Below, piece by piece: positions 7,835 to 17,849 of a stretch of 64,000 bases of DNA. This DNA comes from Bacillus timonensis (GTDB taxonomy: Bacteria; Bacillota; Bacilli; Bacillales; Bacillaceae_L): positions 1 through 64,000 of the forward strand of contig NZ_HE610990.1 of assembly GCF_000285535.1 (NCBI RefSeq), in the 5' to 3' direction. Each line of letters opens with the position of its first letter. The first letter of the stretch is position 1. The notes beneath the pieces are model-generated. The model did no database searches and was not told the origin of the DNA. It was given only the letters and a program-made list of their open reading frames with translations. The position numbers and the translations under genes were made by a program.

Positions 7835-10222
7835 TTATTTAAAAATCAACACCTTACCTACTGTGCCATCGTCGCTTTGGCCAACGACCCGGAATTTCAG
7901 ACCGTATTCAGGAATATTTCGTCCTGCGTCAACTAAACCTGGGTTACTGTAATCTGCACTGTCATCAAATAAAGGTGTACGTTGTGTAAAGTTATCTTTC
8001 ATTGTGACACCTAATAAATCTGTATAATCTAATAGCATTTTCTCTGATTTTTCAAGGCTAAATGCAGCATCGTGTAGCTGATAACGAGAAGAACCTACTG
8101 CTTTGTCACTCCAGTAATTCGTGTGTTGATCAGCATCTACAACACCGAGGAAGCCGTCTCCTGGGTGTATACCAGTCCAGTTGTTGTCATAGCTTTCGTC
8201 GACATACCAAACCACTAAACCTGGATCAAATGACATTAGGCTCGCTCCACGGCGGATATTCTTTAAGCCTTCATCGACGCCATTATGAGATCTCCATTCT
8301 AGTAAATAATAATGTTTCGTTGTATATTTACCATCATGTTTTTCAAAGCCCTCTAGTGTAAATTTTGGTTCTCCTTCCGCTCCGTCAATAAATACTTCTT
8401 TTCCGTCTGCAGTCACCTTCACATTATCTGCAAAGAAACCATCAAGGTTCGTTGCCCAATCTGTCATTGAGCGGAATTGCAATTGAATTTTTTGATTAGC
8501 ATACTTGCTTATATCAATTGTTTCATGCACCCACCCATTACTAGATCCAGTATAACCAGGTAGGTTTTCACTGATTGCTGGGTAACCATCCGGATCAAGA
8601 GTTGTTGATGTTCTGTCACTTGATAGTGATGTCCAAGTGTTTCCTCCATCGGTTGAAACTTGGACCATTGCATAATCCCAATCCTTTTCGATGTTATACC
8701 AAGCATCGAAATCAAGAGTCGCTTTTTCTGCTCCTGTCAAATCAACTGTCGCAAACATTTTATGGTCGGCTTCATCACCTTTACCACCATAATATTCAAA
8801 TGATCCTTCAGCTGGAGTATTTAAGACATTTAGCTTATCTGGCAAATCAATACGTACAGCATCATTATTTGTACCTTTTGTTACCCCCTCATCAAGAAGG
8901 ACAGTTGTGCCTTCACTTGTGATTTTATCTGCATCAAGTGTTGTACCACTTAACCAGTTACCACCATGAAGGTTTTGAAGCATCTGCTTCGCGAATGGGC
9001 TCATTCCTGGTGGTTCTGTACCAGGTATCTTTCCTGCCCAGCTGCCTGCTGACATTAATGACCAAAATTCTATCGCTTCTCCTGCTCCACTATAAATAGT
9101 GTCATATTCATCCGGAAGACCTAAATCATGGCCAAATTCATGTGCAAATACACCTGCAGCCCCATCTTCAGGTTCAATCGTATAATCGTAGGCACCTAAC
9201 AGTCCGCCAAAACGGTCACTATTTGACGTTCCTCCAGGTACTGCAACTAAATTACCAAGGTTCCAACGGTGAGACCAGATTGCATCGCCACCAAGAGAGC
9301 CACCGCCTGCTTCTTCACCTACACCTGCGTGGATTACCATAAGATGGTCAATGATACCGTCTGGTTCATTGTATACACCGTCTCCATCGTAATCGTCACG
9401 ATCCCAGACATCGTATTCACTTAAGTCTACATTTGGATCTTGTCCCGCTTTTGTTAATGCCTCGTACACTAACATACGTGGGCGACTGTCACTGCCTTCC
9501 GGATCAGGATAATTCCCACCATAATATGCAGCTGGATGGTCTGCTGTATACCAACCTGCTACAGTTCCATCCACTGTATAACTTCCACCTGATTGTTGTT
9601 CATAGTATTGCTTCATTGACACTAACTTTTCTCCGTTCGGGCCGTCATATCCATTTTCACCGAAAATCATATTTTGGAAATGGTCATGGGTATAGTCCTC
9701 ATACCACATGTCTGTTTCGTCTTTTGTGATTGAGCTCTTTTCATAATCAGGGAAATCAATCGCAAGGACTAGAACCTTGTCATGTCGCAACTCACCATCA
9801 AATTTTTCTTCTTTTACCGGATCGACTTTATTTTTCTTAGCCTGTCCAAGCTTATTTCCATTTCCACTTTTTAACCCATTATCATTTGCTTTCGTAGCTG
9901 ATTTAAGATTTGCATCAAGCCCTTTTGGTAGCTTGTCCTTTGTTTTACCAGCGTTATCAGCTTTAGCTTGTAAGTAATTTTTTAATTCCTTCTCTGCTTC
10001 TGCAGGAGAAGCGTTTTTTGCTATTTTTCCGTTCTTCTTGAGCATTTCAATGAGTTTTTCGTCGTTCGCAATTCCTAGGTCGATTGGTGAACCTTGTGAA
10101 GCTAGTTTTGAGGATACATCTGATGCGTTAGCGTTTGGTGATATTGCTGGACCTGCTAATAGTCCAACGCTTAATGATAAAGCAAGTGCTGTGGAAAAAA
10201 TCTTTTGTTTCTTCAACTTCAT
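7835..10222 (-). CDS. Immune inhibitor A family secreted metalloprotease (peptidase M6)
   Basis: A secreted protease of about 795 residues. A Sec signal peptide is visible at the N-terminus (KKQKIFSTALALSLSVGLLAG, then ANA). The propeptide is rich in Lys/Asn/Gly; the catalytic domain begins near VLVLAIDFPDYE and carries the zinc motif HEFGHDLGLPDEYD near residue 360; the C-terminal half holds MAM/jelly-roll-like modules. InhA proteins of Bacillus degrade host antimicrobial peptides and matrix proteins. GGAGGGG precedes the ATG at 10222 by only one base, so the in-frame TTG at 10216 may be the real start. It interrupts the usual alr-ydcC order and is flanked by long noncoding stretches, consistent with insertion. 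Confidence 0.9.
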   Translation of the reverse strand: MKLKKQKIFSTALALSLSVGLLAGPAISPNANASDVSSKLASQGSPIDLGIANDEKLIEMLKKNGKIAKNASPAEAEKELKNYLQAKADNAGKTKDKLPKGLDANLKSATKANDNGLKSGNGNKLGQAKKNKVDPVKEEKFDGELRHDKVLVLAIDFPDYEKSSITKDETDMWYEDYTHDHFQNMIFGENGYDGPNGEKLVSMKQYYEQQSGGSYTVDGTVAGWYTADHPAAYYGGNYPDPEGSDSRPRMLVYEALTKAGQDPNVDLSEYDVWDRDDYDGDGVYNEPDGIIDHLMVIHAGVGEEAGGGSLGGDAIWSHRWNLGNLVAVPGGTSNSDRFGGLLGAYDYTIEPEDGAAGVFAHEFGHDLGLPDEYDTIYSGAGEAIEFWSLMSAGSWAGKIPGTEPPGMSPFAKQMLQNLHGGNWLSGTTLDADKITSEGTTVLLDEGVTKGTNNDAVRIDLPDKLNVLNTPAEGSFEYYGGKGDEADHKMFATVDLTGAEKATLDFDAWYNIEKDWDYAMVQVSTDGGNTWTSLSSDRTSTTLDPDGYPAISENLPGYTGSSNGWVHETIDISKYANQKIQLQFRSMTDWATNLDGFFADNVKVTADGKEVFIDGAEGEPKFTLEGFEKHDGKYTTKHYYLLEWRSHNGVDEGLKNIRRGASLMSFDPGLVVWYVDESYDNNWTGIHPGDGFLGVVDADQHTNYWSDKAVGSSRYQLHDAAFSLEKSEKMLLDYTDLLGVTMKDNFTQRTPLFDDSADYSNPGLVDAGRNIPEYGLKFRVVGQSDDGTVGKVLIFK

Positions 10223-10469
10223 ACCCCTCCAATGAATTGATTGTTTCATGCATTTTAAGCTTATATTCGTACCACTCCCAACCTCCCTCAAGAATATTGG
10301 ACATGTCTCGCTTAAATAATGTAACAGAGTCTTCCAAAGAAATTTGTAGAAATTCATTATCTAGAACATTTTTCGTTCGTGAAATTCTATGTTCTATCAC
10401 CCTCATCCGACAACTTCCTTCGGTTTTTGAAATAATTGCTAAAAGAATCCTGTCGATATGTAGAAAACG

Positions 10470-10500
10470 AAAAAAAACAGGCTCATTTATCGAGCCTGTT
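10470..10500 (-). terminator. Terminator of the ydcC-like gene
   Basis: AACAGGCTC pairs with GAGCCTGTT around a 6-nt loop, followed on the minus strand by eight T residues. It lies 8 bp past the stop codon. Confidence 0.88.
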
Positions 10501-10507
10501 TTCGGGT

Positions 10508-11524
10508 TTACTTTACTGATTTTCCTTGTACAGTACGAGCTACAGAGATTAATTCTTCTTGAGTCAGATCATCAGAAGCAATCATAAATTCTGCACCATT
10601 GTATGTCCAGGAAACAGATTTATCTGTAAGGGTACCAACTGTGAATCCAAGGTCAACCGGTTCACCGCTTAGCGAAATTGTTGTAGCAACCTCAGCAACT
10701 CTCGCTCTTTCTTGGATCAAAGTAAAGGTTTTTTCCCCACCGAATGTCATGATTACACGTGTACCATTTTCAGTTTCAATTTTCTTCTCTTCTTTTAGTT
10801 CCACACCAGCAATTGCATCCTCAGAAGGATAAAGAACTTCAAGTGGTTGCTTATCAACTTCACCCATAACTGGAATTTCGTCTAAAGTAGCAGAAGACAT
10901 ATTCTTGTCTACGTCAAATGCTGATTTATCAAAACTGGCATCAAATTCTACCTTTTTGAATTCAACTAGTAATAATACTTTCCGATCTGGATCCATTACC
11001 TTTACAGATACCGGAGCTAGATCCTTTTTACTAAAAGTAATTTCTTGCTTAGGAAGCATATTATTATTTTTGTAATTTGTTTTTGTTTCAAAAATGTATT
11101 GGTTCTTTGTTGCTGTAAATTTCGCTTCTGGGTCTTCTTTCACATCATGTACTAATGATTCAAATAAGTATGCTTGGCTACTATTTTCTGGCCAATCGCT
11201 TTGGAAGCGGAAGCTCTTGTTTAGAGCAGGTGTTAGAACAAACACGCCCTCTTCGTTACGTAAAATCATCTGGCTTTGGTCTTTTTCAGCATTTTTTAAA
11301 TTAACGCGATAGAAGGTTGGCTCCTTATGCCAAATTTCCACCTCATATACCTGTGGATCATTACCTGTTTGAAGTGTCATCTTTGCATCTGCCTTATAGC
11401 CAGTCATTTTTTGCACCTTTTCATCTAATGCACTAACCACATCTTCCTGTGATTTCTCCCCACATGCCGCAAGTACAAGGGCAATAAGTAGCCCTAACAA
11501 CAACAAAAATACTTTTTTCTTCAT
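10508..11524 (-). CDS. ydcC: Outer-membrane-lipoprotein-carrier-like lipoprotein (YdcC type)
   Basis: A 338-residue lipoprotein. The signal peptide ends in LVLAAC, a lipobox with Cys at residue 21. The mature part has the LolA/LppX-like fold signature (repeated beta strands such as EVEIWHKEPTFYRVNLKN and GVFVLTPALNKSFRF) and a C-terminal DUF4367-like region (VAEVATTISLSGEPVDLG). Sitting between acpS and alr identifies it as the YdcC orthologue, a sporulation protein in B. subtilis. The 243 bp upstream hold its promoter region, with no obvious operator. Confidence 0.85.
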   Translation of the reverse strand: MKKKVFLLLLGLLIALVLAACGEKSQEDVVSALDEKVQKMTGYKADAKMTLQTGNDPQVYEVEIWHKEPTFYRVNLKNAEKDQSQMILRNEEGVFVLTPALNKSFRFQSDWPENSSQAYLFESLVHDVKEDPEAKFTATKNQYIFETKTNYKNNNMLPKQEITFSKKDLAPVSVKVMDPDRKVLLLVEFKKVEFDASFDKSAFDVDKNMSSATLDEIPVMGEVDKQPLEVLYPSEDAIAGVELKEEKKIETENGTRVIMTFGGEKTFTLIQERARVAEVATTISLSGEPVDLGFTVGTLTDKSVSWTYNGAEFMIASDDLTQEELISVARTVQGKSVK

Positions 11525-11767
11525 TTCTTCTTCAACCCCTTTGCCTCATATCGACTATTGTTGAGATAAAGGTTATGATGTGATGAACAGGTAAGGAATC
11601 GCATTCGTTCGTATTAGGACTCCCTTCCAATTTCTGAGTGTTCTTTTCTTAGTTTTTTACTATAAACGCGTGTAAACTAAGTAAAAGTCATACGTTCATC
11701 ATGCTCATACACCTTGTCTCACCTACCGCACTAAAAATATATGAGGCAAAGTTGTGTAATATGCAGA

Positions 11768-12127
11768 CTAGCTTGACAAGCTTTCAAGAATTACTTGCGC
11801 AACGGCATATTCTTTACTGTGAGTAATGGATAAATGAGCCCTATGATTCAAGGGTTTTGTAAGGAGTGGCTTACCGTTTTCATCCGATAAAACCTCAATA
11901 TCTAAGAAGCTTAGATTCTCACCAATTCCTGTTCCAACTGCCTTCGAATATGCTTCTTTAACCGCAAATCGACCGGCAAGAAACTCAACCTGCCGGGACT
12001 CGGACAAGCGAAAAAATTTCTCTTTCTCAGCAATTGTTAAAATACGATCCACAAATTTTTTTTGTCTATGTAAAATTTTTTTAATTCTTTCAAGCTCGAC
12101 AATATCGATACCGGTACCAATGATCAT
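11768..12127 (-). CDS. acpS: Holo-[acyl-carrier-protein] synthase
   Basis: A 119-residue phosphopantetheinyl transferase that moves 4'-phosphopantetheine from CoA to apo-ACP. Both signature motifs are present: [12 protein letters not shown] at the N-terminus (metal-binding Asp) and [14 protein letters not shown] in the middle. The ATG at 12127 is preferred to one 13 codons upstream because AAGGA lies 8 nt before it and the protein then begins at the conserved IIGTGID. It is divergent from the rhomboid gene, as in B. subtilis. Confidence 0.95.
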   Translation of the reverse strand: MIIGTGIDIVELERIKKILHRQKKFVDRILTIAEKEKFFRLSESRQVEFLAGRFAVKEAYSKAVGTGIGENLSFLDIEVLSDENGKPLLTKPLNHRAHLSITHSKEYAVAQVILESLSS

Positions 12128-12246
12128 TTCAAAAATCCTTTCTTCTATATAAAAGCTTTCAATCATAATATGTACAGACCCCCAAAGGAGTTCGCTTTCT
12201 TTAAAAGAATATAGTACGATAGAAGAATACTAAAAGGAGAATCAAG

Positions 12247-12966
12247 ATGTTTATAAGGACTGAAAGCTTTCGTCAATTTTTACGATTATATCCTATTATA
12301 TCAATAATAATCGGGATTCATATTTTTCTTTGGTTACTAATCTTTTTATCTCTTCCATTTGGAACAACTCTTTTACAGCAAATGATTGGGTTTAATTTCT
12401 TGATATCTGAGGGAGAATATTGGAGACTTGTGACGCCGATTTTTGTACATAGTGGGTTTGGACATATGCTTTTTAATTCCTTCTCACTTGTCTTGTTCGG
12501 ACCTGCACTAGAGAGTATGTTAGGTAAGGTTAAATTCACTGTTGTTTATCTGTTAACCGGGGTAGCTGCAAACTTAGCAACCTATTATATTGAACCATTG
12601 GAATTTGCCCATGTCGGTTCATCTGGAGCAATCTTTGGGCTGTTCGGTATTTATTTATATATGGTTGTATTCCGTAAAGATTTAATTAATCATATGAACG
12701 CTCAACTCATTACTACTATCTTAGTCATTGGTTTAGTTATGACATTTATTAATTCTAATGTGAATATCGTCGCCCATCTATTTGGTTTTCTTGCCGGAGC
12801 CATAATTGCACCGCTTGTTTTACCGAAAACTTCTGGCCAGCCACAGATAATGTTGGCAGGAGATTCTTCATATCGACCACGAATGAGAATTCCTAGACAA
12901 TTTACACCAAAGCATATTGTATGGCTCATTATTATTATCTTAGTCATCCTTGGAATTTTTCTGTAA
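12247..12966 (+). CDS. Rhomboid family intramembrane serine protease (YdcA-like)
   Basis: A 239-residue polytopic membrane protein with at least six transmembrane helices. The catalytic serine is in GSSGAIFG (about residue 127) and the partner histidine in VAHLFGFLAG (about residue 180); an FVHSGFGHMLFN element precedes them, typical of rhomboids. The C-terminal 60 residues form a cytoplasmic basic segment and a last helix. AAAAGGAGAA lies 6 nt before ATG. It is a single gene ended by a terminator. Substrates cannot be read from the sequence. Confidence 0.9.
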   Translation: MFIRTESFRQFLRLYPIISIIIGIHIFLWLLIFLSLPFGTTLLQQMIGFNFLISEGEYWRLVTPIFVHSGFGHMLFNSFSLVLFGPALESMLGKVKFTVVYLLTGVAANLATYYIEPLEFAHVGSSGAIFGLFGIYLYMVVFRKDLINHMNAQLITTILVIGLVMTFINSNVNIVAHLFGFLAGAIIAPLVLPKTSGQPQIMLAGDSSYRPRMRIPRQFTPKHIVWLIIIILVILGIFL

Positions 12967-12975
12967 AATAAGTTA

Positions 12976-13007
12976 GGAGCTAAAGCGATGTCTTTAGCTC
13001 CTTTTTT
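12976..13007 (+). terminator. Terminator of the rhomboid gene
   Basis: GGAGCTAAAG and CTTTAGCTCC form a perfect 10-bp stem with a 6-nt loop followed by six T residues. Confidence 0.92.
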
Positions 13008-13194
13008 ATTCTTCAATTGGAAAATCTTCATTCCTTTTCTTGTTTCGTTTTGTATACCATTCCCAAATGGCCCAGCAATCAGAATCGTGCAAATCCTTTA
13101 CTTCAAACCCTTTACCGGCTATTGTTGATTTAATAAAGGTCTTAATTGAACCGAGCTCTTTTTTCCGTTGAAGTTGGGATTGCTTCATGTCCAT
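13006..13194 (-). CDS. Small hypothetical protein
   Basis: A 62-codon frame whose ATG overlaps the stop of the ydbT-like gene (TGGACATGA), suggesting translational coupling. The product is charged, with IKSTIAGKGFEVKDL followed by DSDCWAIWEWYTK; it has no signal peptide or membrane segment. It resembles short conserved Bacillus proteins I remember only vaguely, so no function is given. There is no strong ribosome binding site; the next ATG (13188) is an alternative. It is convergent with the rhomboid gene and ends inside that gene's terminator tail. Confidence 0.5.
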   Translation of the reverse strand: MDMKQSQLQRKKELGSIKTFIKSTIAGKGFEVKDLHDSDCWAIWEWYTKRNKKRNEDFPIEE

Positions 13195-14474
13195 GGATTG
13201 AATTCTTTTTTATAATGAAGTACAGTTATTTTGCTAATAAAGCGGTACTGAAGTGTTAATTGGTCATCTTCAATCTTCCAACCTGCATCCTTATAGCGAC
13301 TAAACCCTAGAATAACTCCAATTGGTAACATAAGAAGACCTAGATACCCCCACGAACTAAAGACATACGATAGCATCACAATGGCCGGGACGAATATGAC
13401 AAATGGCAGCATCCCTCTAAACATATATCTCCACTTTGCTTTTGATGGTACATAGTTCTCAATGCCATGCATCTGATAATTCGGAACAAAGTGCTGCAAT
13501 AACTCATTGATGGCTGATTTTTTCACTAACGGAAACAGCACCGTTGAAAAATCTTCCCCTTTATCCATCGAGCCACCTGCACTTTCGATATACACCGTTG
13601 CATACCCCAATGGCTGCCTGATTAAGTTTTCTCCAATACGAATTGCCTGAATCCTTGTTAATGGAATCGTTGATTGTCTTTTTTCAATTAAGCCTCTAGT
13701 AATAAAAAGCTCATTACCTCGTTTTACGACTGTAAAATTAGCATAGCGTAATGTCATAATTAAAATACCAACAACCCATGCAATTAATAAGAACAAGGCA
13801 ATCAAAACAATAATATAGAACAAAATGGATAAACTCACATATTTTTCAATTGAATTATATAATTTTTCAAATGGTAAATATTCTGCAAATTGGCTCAAAA
13901 ATGCTAATACACCGGAGATAACAATTCCAATCCCCCCTGAAGTGGATGCGAGAACAAGCAATTCCTTTGGTGTGATTTGATAGGTAAACCTCGTTTGTTT
14001 TGTTTGCATTTCTGCTTCCTGATGATTCTTTGTACGAGTTAATAATTCACGTAATTGATTGGCTTCATCTTCTTTAATAGCAGTTAATATCGCTTCGGCC
14101 TGCATACCCCCACCTGCAGTTTCTACCTGCAGCTTAACCAATCCAAAAATCCGTTGAATAATGCCTGCAGAAACGTCGATTGTTTGGATTCGCTCTATAG
14201 GGATAAAGCGTTTTTTCCGGATAAACACACCATATTCAATTCGCAATTCCCCATCTTCAATTCGGTATGTATAGCGATACCAATGTAAAACTCCGTATAC
14301 TAACATGAAAAAAATAACCGTACAAGCACCTAACAAATAATACGTTTCAAAGTCATCCCCCGGTCCTACAAAAAAGAGAAAAATAAACGGAAGAATCATT
14401 TCCTTTAACTGCTTTAAGAAGCTTAAAAAGCCCGCAACCGGATGCATTCGACGTGGTTCAAACATCATCATCAT
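13185..14474 (-). CDS. ydbT: PH domain-containing membrane protein (YdbT-like)
   Basis: A 429-residue membrane protein with repeated bPH2 (DUF304) modules. Each starts after a pair of transmembrane helices and shows the pattern RFIPIERIQTIDVS...VKLQVETAGG (first) and STIPLTRIQAIRIGENLI...ATVYIESAGG (second). It overlaps ydbS by 17 bp, so the two are made together. In B. subtilis YdbS/YdbT are associated with resistance to the circular bacteriocin amylocyclicin; that role is recalled and not shown here. Confidence 0.85.
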   Translation of the reverse strand: MMMMFEPRRMHPVAGFLSFLKQLKEMILPFIFLFFVGPGDDFETYYLLGACTVIFFMLVYGVLHWYRYTYRIEDGELRIEYGVFIRKKRFIPIERIQTIDVSAGIIQRIFGLVKLQVETAGGGMQAEAILTAIKEDEANQLRELLTRTKNHQEAEMQTKQTRFTYQITPKELLVLASTSGGIGIVISGVLAFLSQFAEYLPFEKLYNSIEKYVSLSILFYIIVLIALFLLIAWVVGILIMTLRYANFTVVKRGNELFITRGLIEKRQSTIPLTRIQAIRIGENLIRQPLGYATVYIESAGGSMDKGEDFSTVLFPLVKKSAINELLQHFVPNYQMHGIENYVPSKAKWRYMFRGMLPFVIFVPAIVMLSYVFSSWGYLGLLMLPIGVILGFSRYKDAGWKIEDDQLTLQYRFISKITVLHYKKEFNPWT

Positions 14475-14940
14475 CCACCCTCGCTAATCTTGAGATAGAG
14501 TCACGCAAATGATCTGCTTCCTCCAAATCAAGCGCTGGTATTTCATGGACTGTTGCTGCTGTTGAAATGGTAACAGTTGCTAAGTGATGTTTGCGAAGTA
14601 ATGGACCTTGTTGTGTATCAACGTGTTGGACACGGTTCATCGGAATAATCGTTCTTTTTACAATGAAAACTCCACGTTGAAGATCAATTTCATGCTCATG
14701 TACTTCATATCTCCAGCGCTTCCATTTAAGCCTTGGCAAAATAAATACAGTTACTATTGATTCAATAACTGACAGGACAATCAAGACTGCAAAAATCCAA
14801 TATGTCCAATCAAAAATAATTGTAAGGACCAGAACGGCAATCGTAATAATCAGCCCAATCATAGATGTAATGATTGCTGATGTTTTCCATACGGTTAAGG
14901 CACGCTCACTTATCCGATTTTTTGGAATATCTCTCATCAT
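14458..14940 (-). CDS. ydbS: PH domain-containing membrane protein (YdbS-like)
   Basis: A 160-residue protein with two N-terminal transmembrane helices (about residues 20-75) and one bPH2 module (TIIPMNRVQHVDTQQGPLLR). It forms a two-gene unit with ydbT. The tandem ATGs at 14940 and 14937 are both possible; GGTGG spacing slightly favours the second. Confidence 0.85.
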   Translation of the reverse strand: MMRDIPKNRISERALTVWKTSAIITSMIGLIITIAVLVLTIIFDWTYWIFAVLIVLSVIESIVTVFILPRLKWKRWRYEVHEHEIDLQRGVFIVKRTIIPMNRVQHVDTQQGPLLRKHHLATVTISTAATVHEIPALDLEEADHLRDSISRLARVDDDDV

Positions 14941-15019
14941 CCTACCACCCTTTCCCCCGTTGGAATATTTTTCATATCAACCTTTACAGTATAAATGATT
15001 TTGTCGAATTGTTACATAT

Positions 15020-15053
15020 AAAAAAACAGTGCACATTTTTTTGTGCACTGTTT
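15020..15053 (-). terminator. Terminator of cshA
   Basis: AACAGTGCACA and TGTGCACTGTT pair perfectly; on the minus strand they are followed by seven T residues, 6 bp after the cshA stop. Confidence 0.9.
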
Positions 15054-15058
15054 AAGTA

Positions 15059-16549
15059 TTATTGTTCGTTTTTACGGAAGTTTCCGCGACGATTACCGCC
15101 ACTTGAAGAATAACGATTTCCGCCCGATCCTTGACGTCCACCATTTCCGCGTCCACGATCACGGTTTCCACCTTTATATCGTCCGCGGTCGCGTCCACCA
15201 CGGTTGTTATCTCTATTGTCTCTCTTCACACGAACGGGTGCTTCTTCGGTTAGTTTAACTGGTGTTGAGTCTGGCTCTTTTGTCATTAACTTAATCGCAG
15301 CTGCAACAACAGAAACTGAATCATGTTCTTCTAAAAGCTCTTCAGCGATACGAGTATAGTACGATAAATTATTGGACTCAATCATTGACACGATTTTTTC
15401 CATCGTGATTTTTTGCTGACCTTCTAAAGCCTCATCCAATGTTGGTGGCTTCATTTTGTCCATTTTACGTTTTGTTGTATTTTCAACATTTTTAAGTTGA
15501 CCAATTTCACGAGGTGTAACGAAAGTCATCGCCATTCCTGTTTTACCTGCACGGCCTGTACGGCCAATTCGGTGAACATAGCTTTCTGGGTCTTGCGGAA
15601 TGTCAAAATTGTAGACATGAGTTACACCGGAAATATCTAGACCACGCGCTGCTACGTCTGTTGCAACTAATACTTCGATAGATCCTTCTTTAAACTTACG
15701 TAAGACAGAGATACGTTTCGCCTGGCTAAGGTCACCGTGGATTCCTTCTGCCGCATAACCTCTAAGAGTCAATGCTTCAGAAAGCTCATCAACACGACGT
15801 TTTGTACGTCCAAAGATAATCGCTAATTCTGGTGATTGGATATCTAGTAAACGAGTTAACACATCAAATTTTTTCTTTTCTTGTACTTCTAAGTAGTACT
15901 GTTGAATATTCGGTACAGTCATTTCTTTTGTTTTTACTTTTACAACTTTCGGGTTTTTCATGAAACGCTCAGCAATGCGTTGAATTGGTCCTGGCATTGT
16001 TGCAGAGAAAAGTAAAGTTTGGCGTTCGTCAGGTACTCCCTTTAAGATTGCCTCAATATCCTCGATAAAGCCCATGTTTAACATTTCATCTGCTTCATCA
16101 AGTACGACCGTTTTTACATTTTGAAGCTTGAGTGTTTTTCGGTTAATGTGGTCGATGACACGACCTGGCGTACCAACAATGATATGAGGGTGTTTTTTTA
16201 GTGAACGGATTTGACGAGAGATGTCCTGTCCACCGTAGATTGGTAAAATACGGACACGGTTAAAATGACCGATTTTATGAAGTTCTTCCGATACTTGAAT
16301 CGCAAGTTCACGAGTTGGTGCAATGACAATTCCTTGGATGTTTTCGTCTTTTACATCTACATTTTCAATAAGTGGAATTCCAAATGCGGCTGTTTTTCCT
16401 GTTCCTGTTTGGGCTTGACCTATTACATCATGCCCTTCTAGTGCTAACGGAATCGTTTGAGATTGAATGGGAGTTGCTTCTTCAAACCCCATTTTACTAA
16501 TCGATTTCATTAAATCTTGACTAATCCCTAGTTCGTTAAATGCTGCCAA
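15059..16549 (-). CDS. cshA: DEAD-box ATP-dependent RNA helicase CshA
   Basis: A DEAD-box helicase of about 496 residues. All core motifs are visible: Q motif GFEEATPIQ, Walker [15 protein letters not shown] (VLDEADEML), SAT (LLFSATMP) and [11 protein letters not shown]. The C-terminal 60 residues are Arg/Gly-rich, the RNA-binding tail of CshA. CshA belongs to the RNA degradosome and ribosome assembly. AAAGGAG sits only one base before the upstream ATG (16558), while the in-frame TTG three codons later is well spaced and makes the N-terminus AAFNELGIS, like other CshA proteins; I chose TTG. Confidence 0.93.
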   Translation of the reverse strand: MAAFNELGISQDLMKSISKMGFEEATPIQSQTIPLALEGHDVIGQAQTGTGKTAAFGIPLIENVDVKDENIQGIVIAPTRELAIQVSEELHKIGHFNRVRILPIYGGQDISRQIRSLKKHPHIIVGTPGRVIDHINRKTLKLQNVKTVVLDEADEMLNMGFIEDIEAILKGVPDERQTLLFSATMPGPIQRIAERFMKNPKVVKVKTKEMTVPNIQQYYLEVQEKKKFDVLTRLLDIQSPELAIIFGRTKRRVDELSEALTLRGYAAEGIHGDLSQAKRISVLRKFKEGSIEVLVATDVAARGLDISGVTHVYNFDIPQDPESYVHRIGRTGRAGKTGMAMTFVTPREIGQLKNVENTTKRKMDKMKPPTLDEALEGQQKITMEKIVSMIESNNLSYYTRIAEELLEEHDSVSVVAAAIKLMTKEPDSTPVKLTEEAPVRVKRDNRDNNRGGRDRGRYKGGNRDRGRGNGGRQGSGGNRYSSSGGNRRGNFRKNEQ

Positions 16550-16756
16550 TTTTTTCATACTCCTTTTGCTAATCTATTTGTACAATGACAAAATTGACTA
16601 TTTAGACGGGAAATCTGTATAGACACTGGGCTTTTCGCCTCTGAAAAATACGATTTTTAATTAATTCATCATGATCGCAAAACCTATCACATCATTTATG
16701 TGACGTAGGTAGGCATCTGCCTAGTATTTATAGTAGACCAGAAACGAATTCTGCTT

Positions 16757-16797
16757 AAAAAAAGGACATTTTCCGTGAAGTAACGGAAGTAATGCCC
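16757..16797 (-). terminator. Terminator between the carboxylesterase gene and cshA
   Basis: On the minus strand GGGCATTACTTCCGT pairs with ACGGAAAATGTCC and is followed by seven T residues. A second, shorter stem (AAAAGGGC/GCCCTTTT, 16823-16863) lies just upstream. The rest of the 370-bp gap before cshA is AT-rich promoter or leader region. Confidence 0.75.
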
Positions 16798-16928
16798 TTG
16801 GGTTCACGTCCAAAAAGTTAATAAAAGGGCGTCACTAATGGGTAAGATGAGCTATGCCCTTTTTAACACTGTATTTGTAATCTTACCATTACACCATTAG
16901 AAATGCAATAAAGCTGAACTTCCAATGA

Positions 16929-17636
16929 TTAGTATATACATTCTTTTGATGTTTCATGTAAGAATGAATCTACCTCTTTAAATAGTCTTTCCTGGTCCTC
17001 TCCGTAACAAACATGATGCTTCGCACATGGCAAGAAAAGGAGCTTTTTTTCAGATGAAGCAATGACCTGATATAAATAATGCGCACTTTTTACCGGAACA
17101 ATACCATCGCATTCTCCTTGCACAATTAATGTTGGGACATTGATTTGGTAAAGCTCGGGGCGAATCCTTCGTACCAACTTTTGAAACTCCATTGTGGCAG
17201 ATAATGGTGTGTCTGTGATTTTCTTTTTATAACGAAGATAAAGTTCATTTTCATGAAGTGTTTTTCTTAGCCCATCACGAAGCATTAATTTGATATCTGC
17301 TAATAGTTGCTTTGGATTGATATAGTATGCAGCAGCACTTAATAAAACCAGCTTTTCTATTGGATAACGAGTTGCTAAATAGCCGGCAATAATTCCCCCC
17401 ATGGAAAAACCAATGACAAAAACCTTTTCACATGTATGGAGGAGCTCAATTAGCTCTCTTTCTGCATGAACAATCCATTCTGAGTAATGTGTTCCTTTTA
17501 AGTCTAAGGTCTCGCCATGACCGGGTAAAGTTGGCGTTCGAACCACCCAATCAGTTGTATGACGGATATGCTCTGCAAGTGGCTCAACTTCATAGGGAGC
17601 CCCTGTAAATCCATGTATGAATAAACAGCCAATCAT
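16929..17636 (-). CDS. Alpha/beta hydrolase, carboxylesterase (Est30-like)
   Basis: A 235-residue serine hydrolase. It begins at the oxyanion-hole segment LFIHGFTGAPYEV; the nucleophile is in GFSMGG (Ser at about 97); the acid is in QGECDGIVP and the histidine in CAKHHVCY. Size and motifs match the small carboxylesterases of Bacillus and Geobacillus (Est30, YvaK type), which cleave short-chain esters. The substrate in the cell is unknown. It stands alone between two terminators. Confidence 0.85.
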   Translation of the reverse strand: MIGCLFIHGFTGAPYEVEPLAEHIRHTTDWVVRTPTLPGHGETLDLKGTHYSEWIVHAERELIELLHTCEKVFVIGFSMGGIIAGYLATRYPIEKLVLLSAAAYYINPKQLLADIKLMLRDGLRKTLHENELYLRYKKKITDTPLSATMEFQKLVRRIRPELYQINVPTLIVQGECDGIVPVKSAHYLYQVIASSEKKLLFLPCAKHHVCYGEDQERLFKEVDSFLHETSKECIY

Positions 17637-17743
17637 GAAATAAGACCCCTTTCGAAAAAAATATGAAATAATTGTAATCTTTTTGTAACATTTCTTGTTT
17701 TCAAACGTACTAATAAGTAAGAAGCATTTAAGGAGGATTTAAA

Positions 17744-17848
17744 ATGGACAAGCTATTTATTGAAAAATCAAACTTTATGAAAGAATTACTATCATACTCC
17801 TTAGGAATTTTACTAACTATGTTAATTATACTGCCATTTATAAACTAG
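17744..17848 (+). CDS. Small membrane protein, 34 residues, unknown
   Basis: A short gene with a perfect AAGGAGG 7 nt before ATG and a terminator directly after its stop. The product has a charged N-terminus (MDKLFIEKSNFMKE) and one hydrophobic helix (SLGILLTMLIILPF). I do not recognise the family. It lies on the plus strand between the esterase gene and murF, both on the minus strand. The combination of ribosome binding site, ORF and terminator argues that it is translated. Confidence 0.65.
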   Translation: MDKLFIEKSNFMKELLSYSLGILLTMLIILPFIN

Positions 17849-17849
17849 A

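Noticed and set aside
10128-10406. 92-codon frame on the minus strand overlapping the start of the immune inhibitor A gene
   Set aside because: It overlaps the signal-peptide region of the protease in another frame, has no ribosome binding site and no recognisable domain.
17744-17848. Prli42-type stressosome anchor
   Set aside because: The size is similar, but the sequence as I remember it (short basic N-terminus and one helix) does not align with the charged, Glu-containing N-terminus here.
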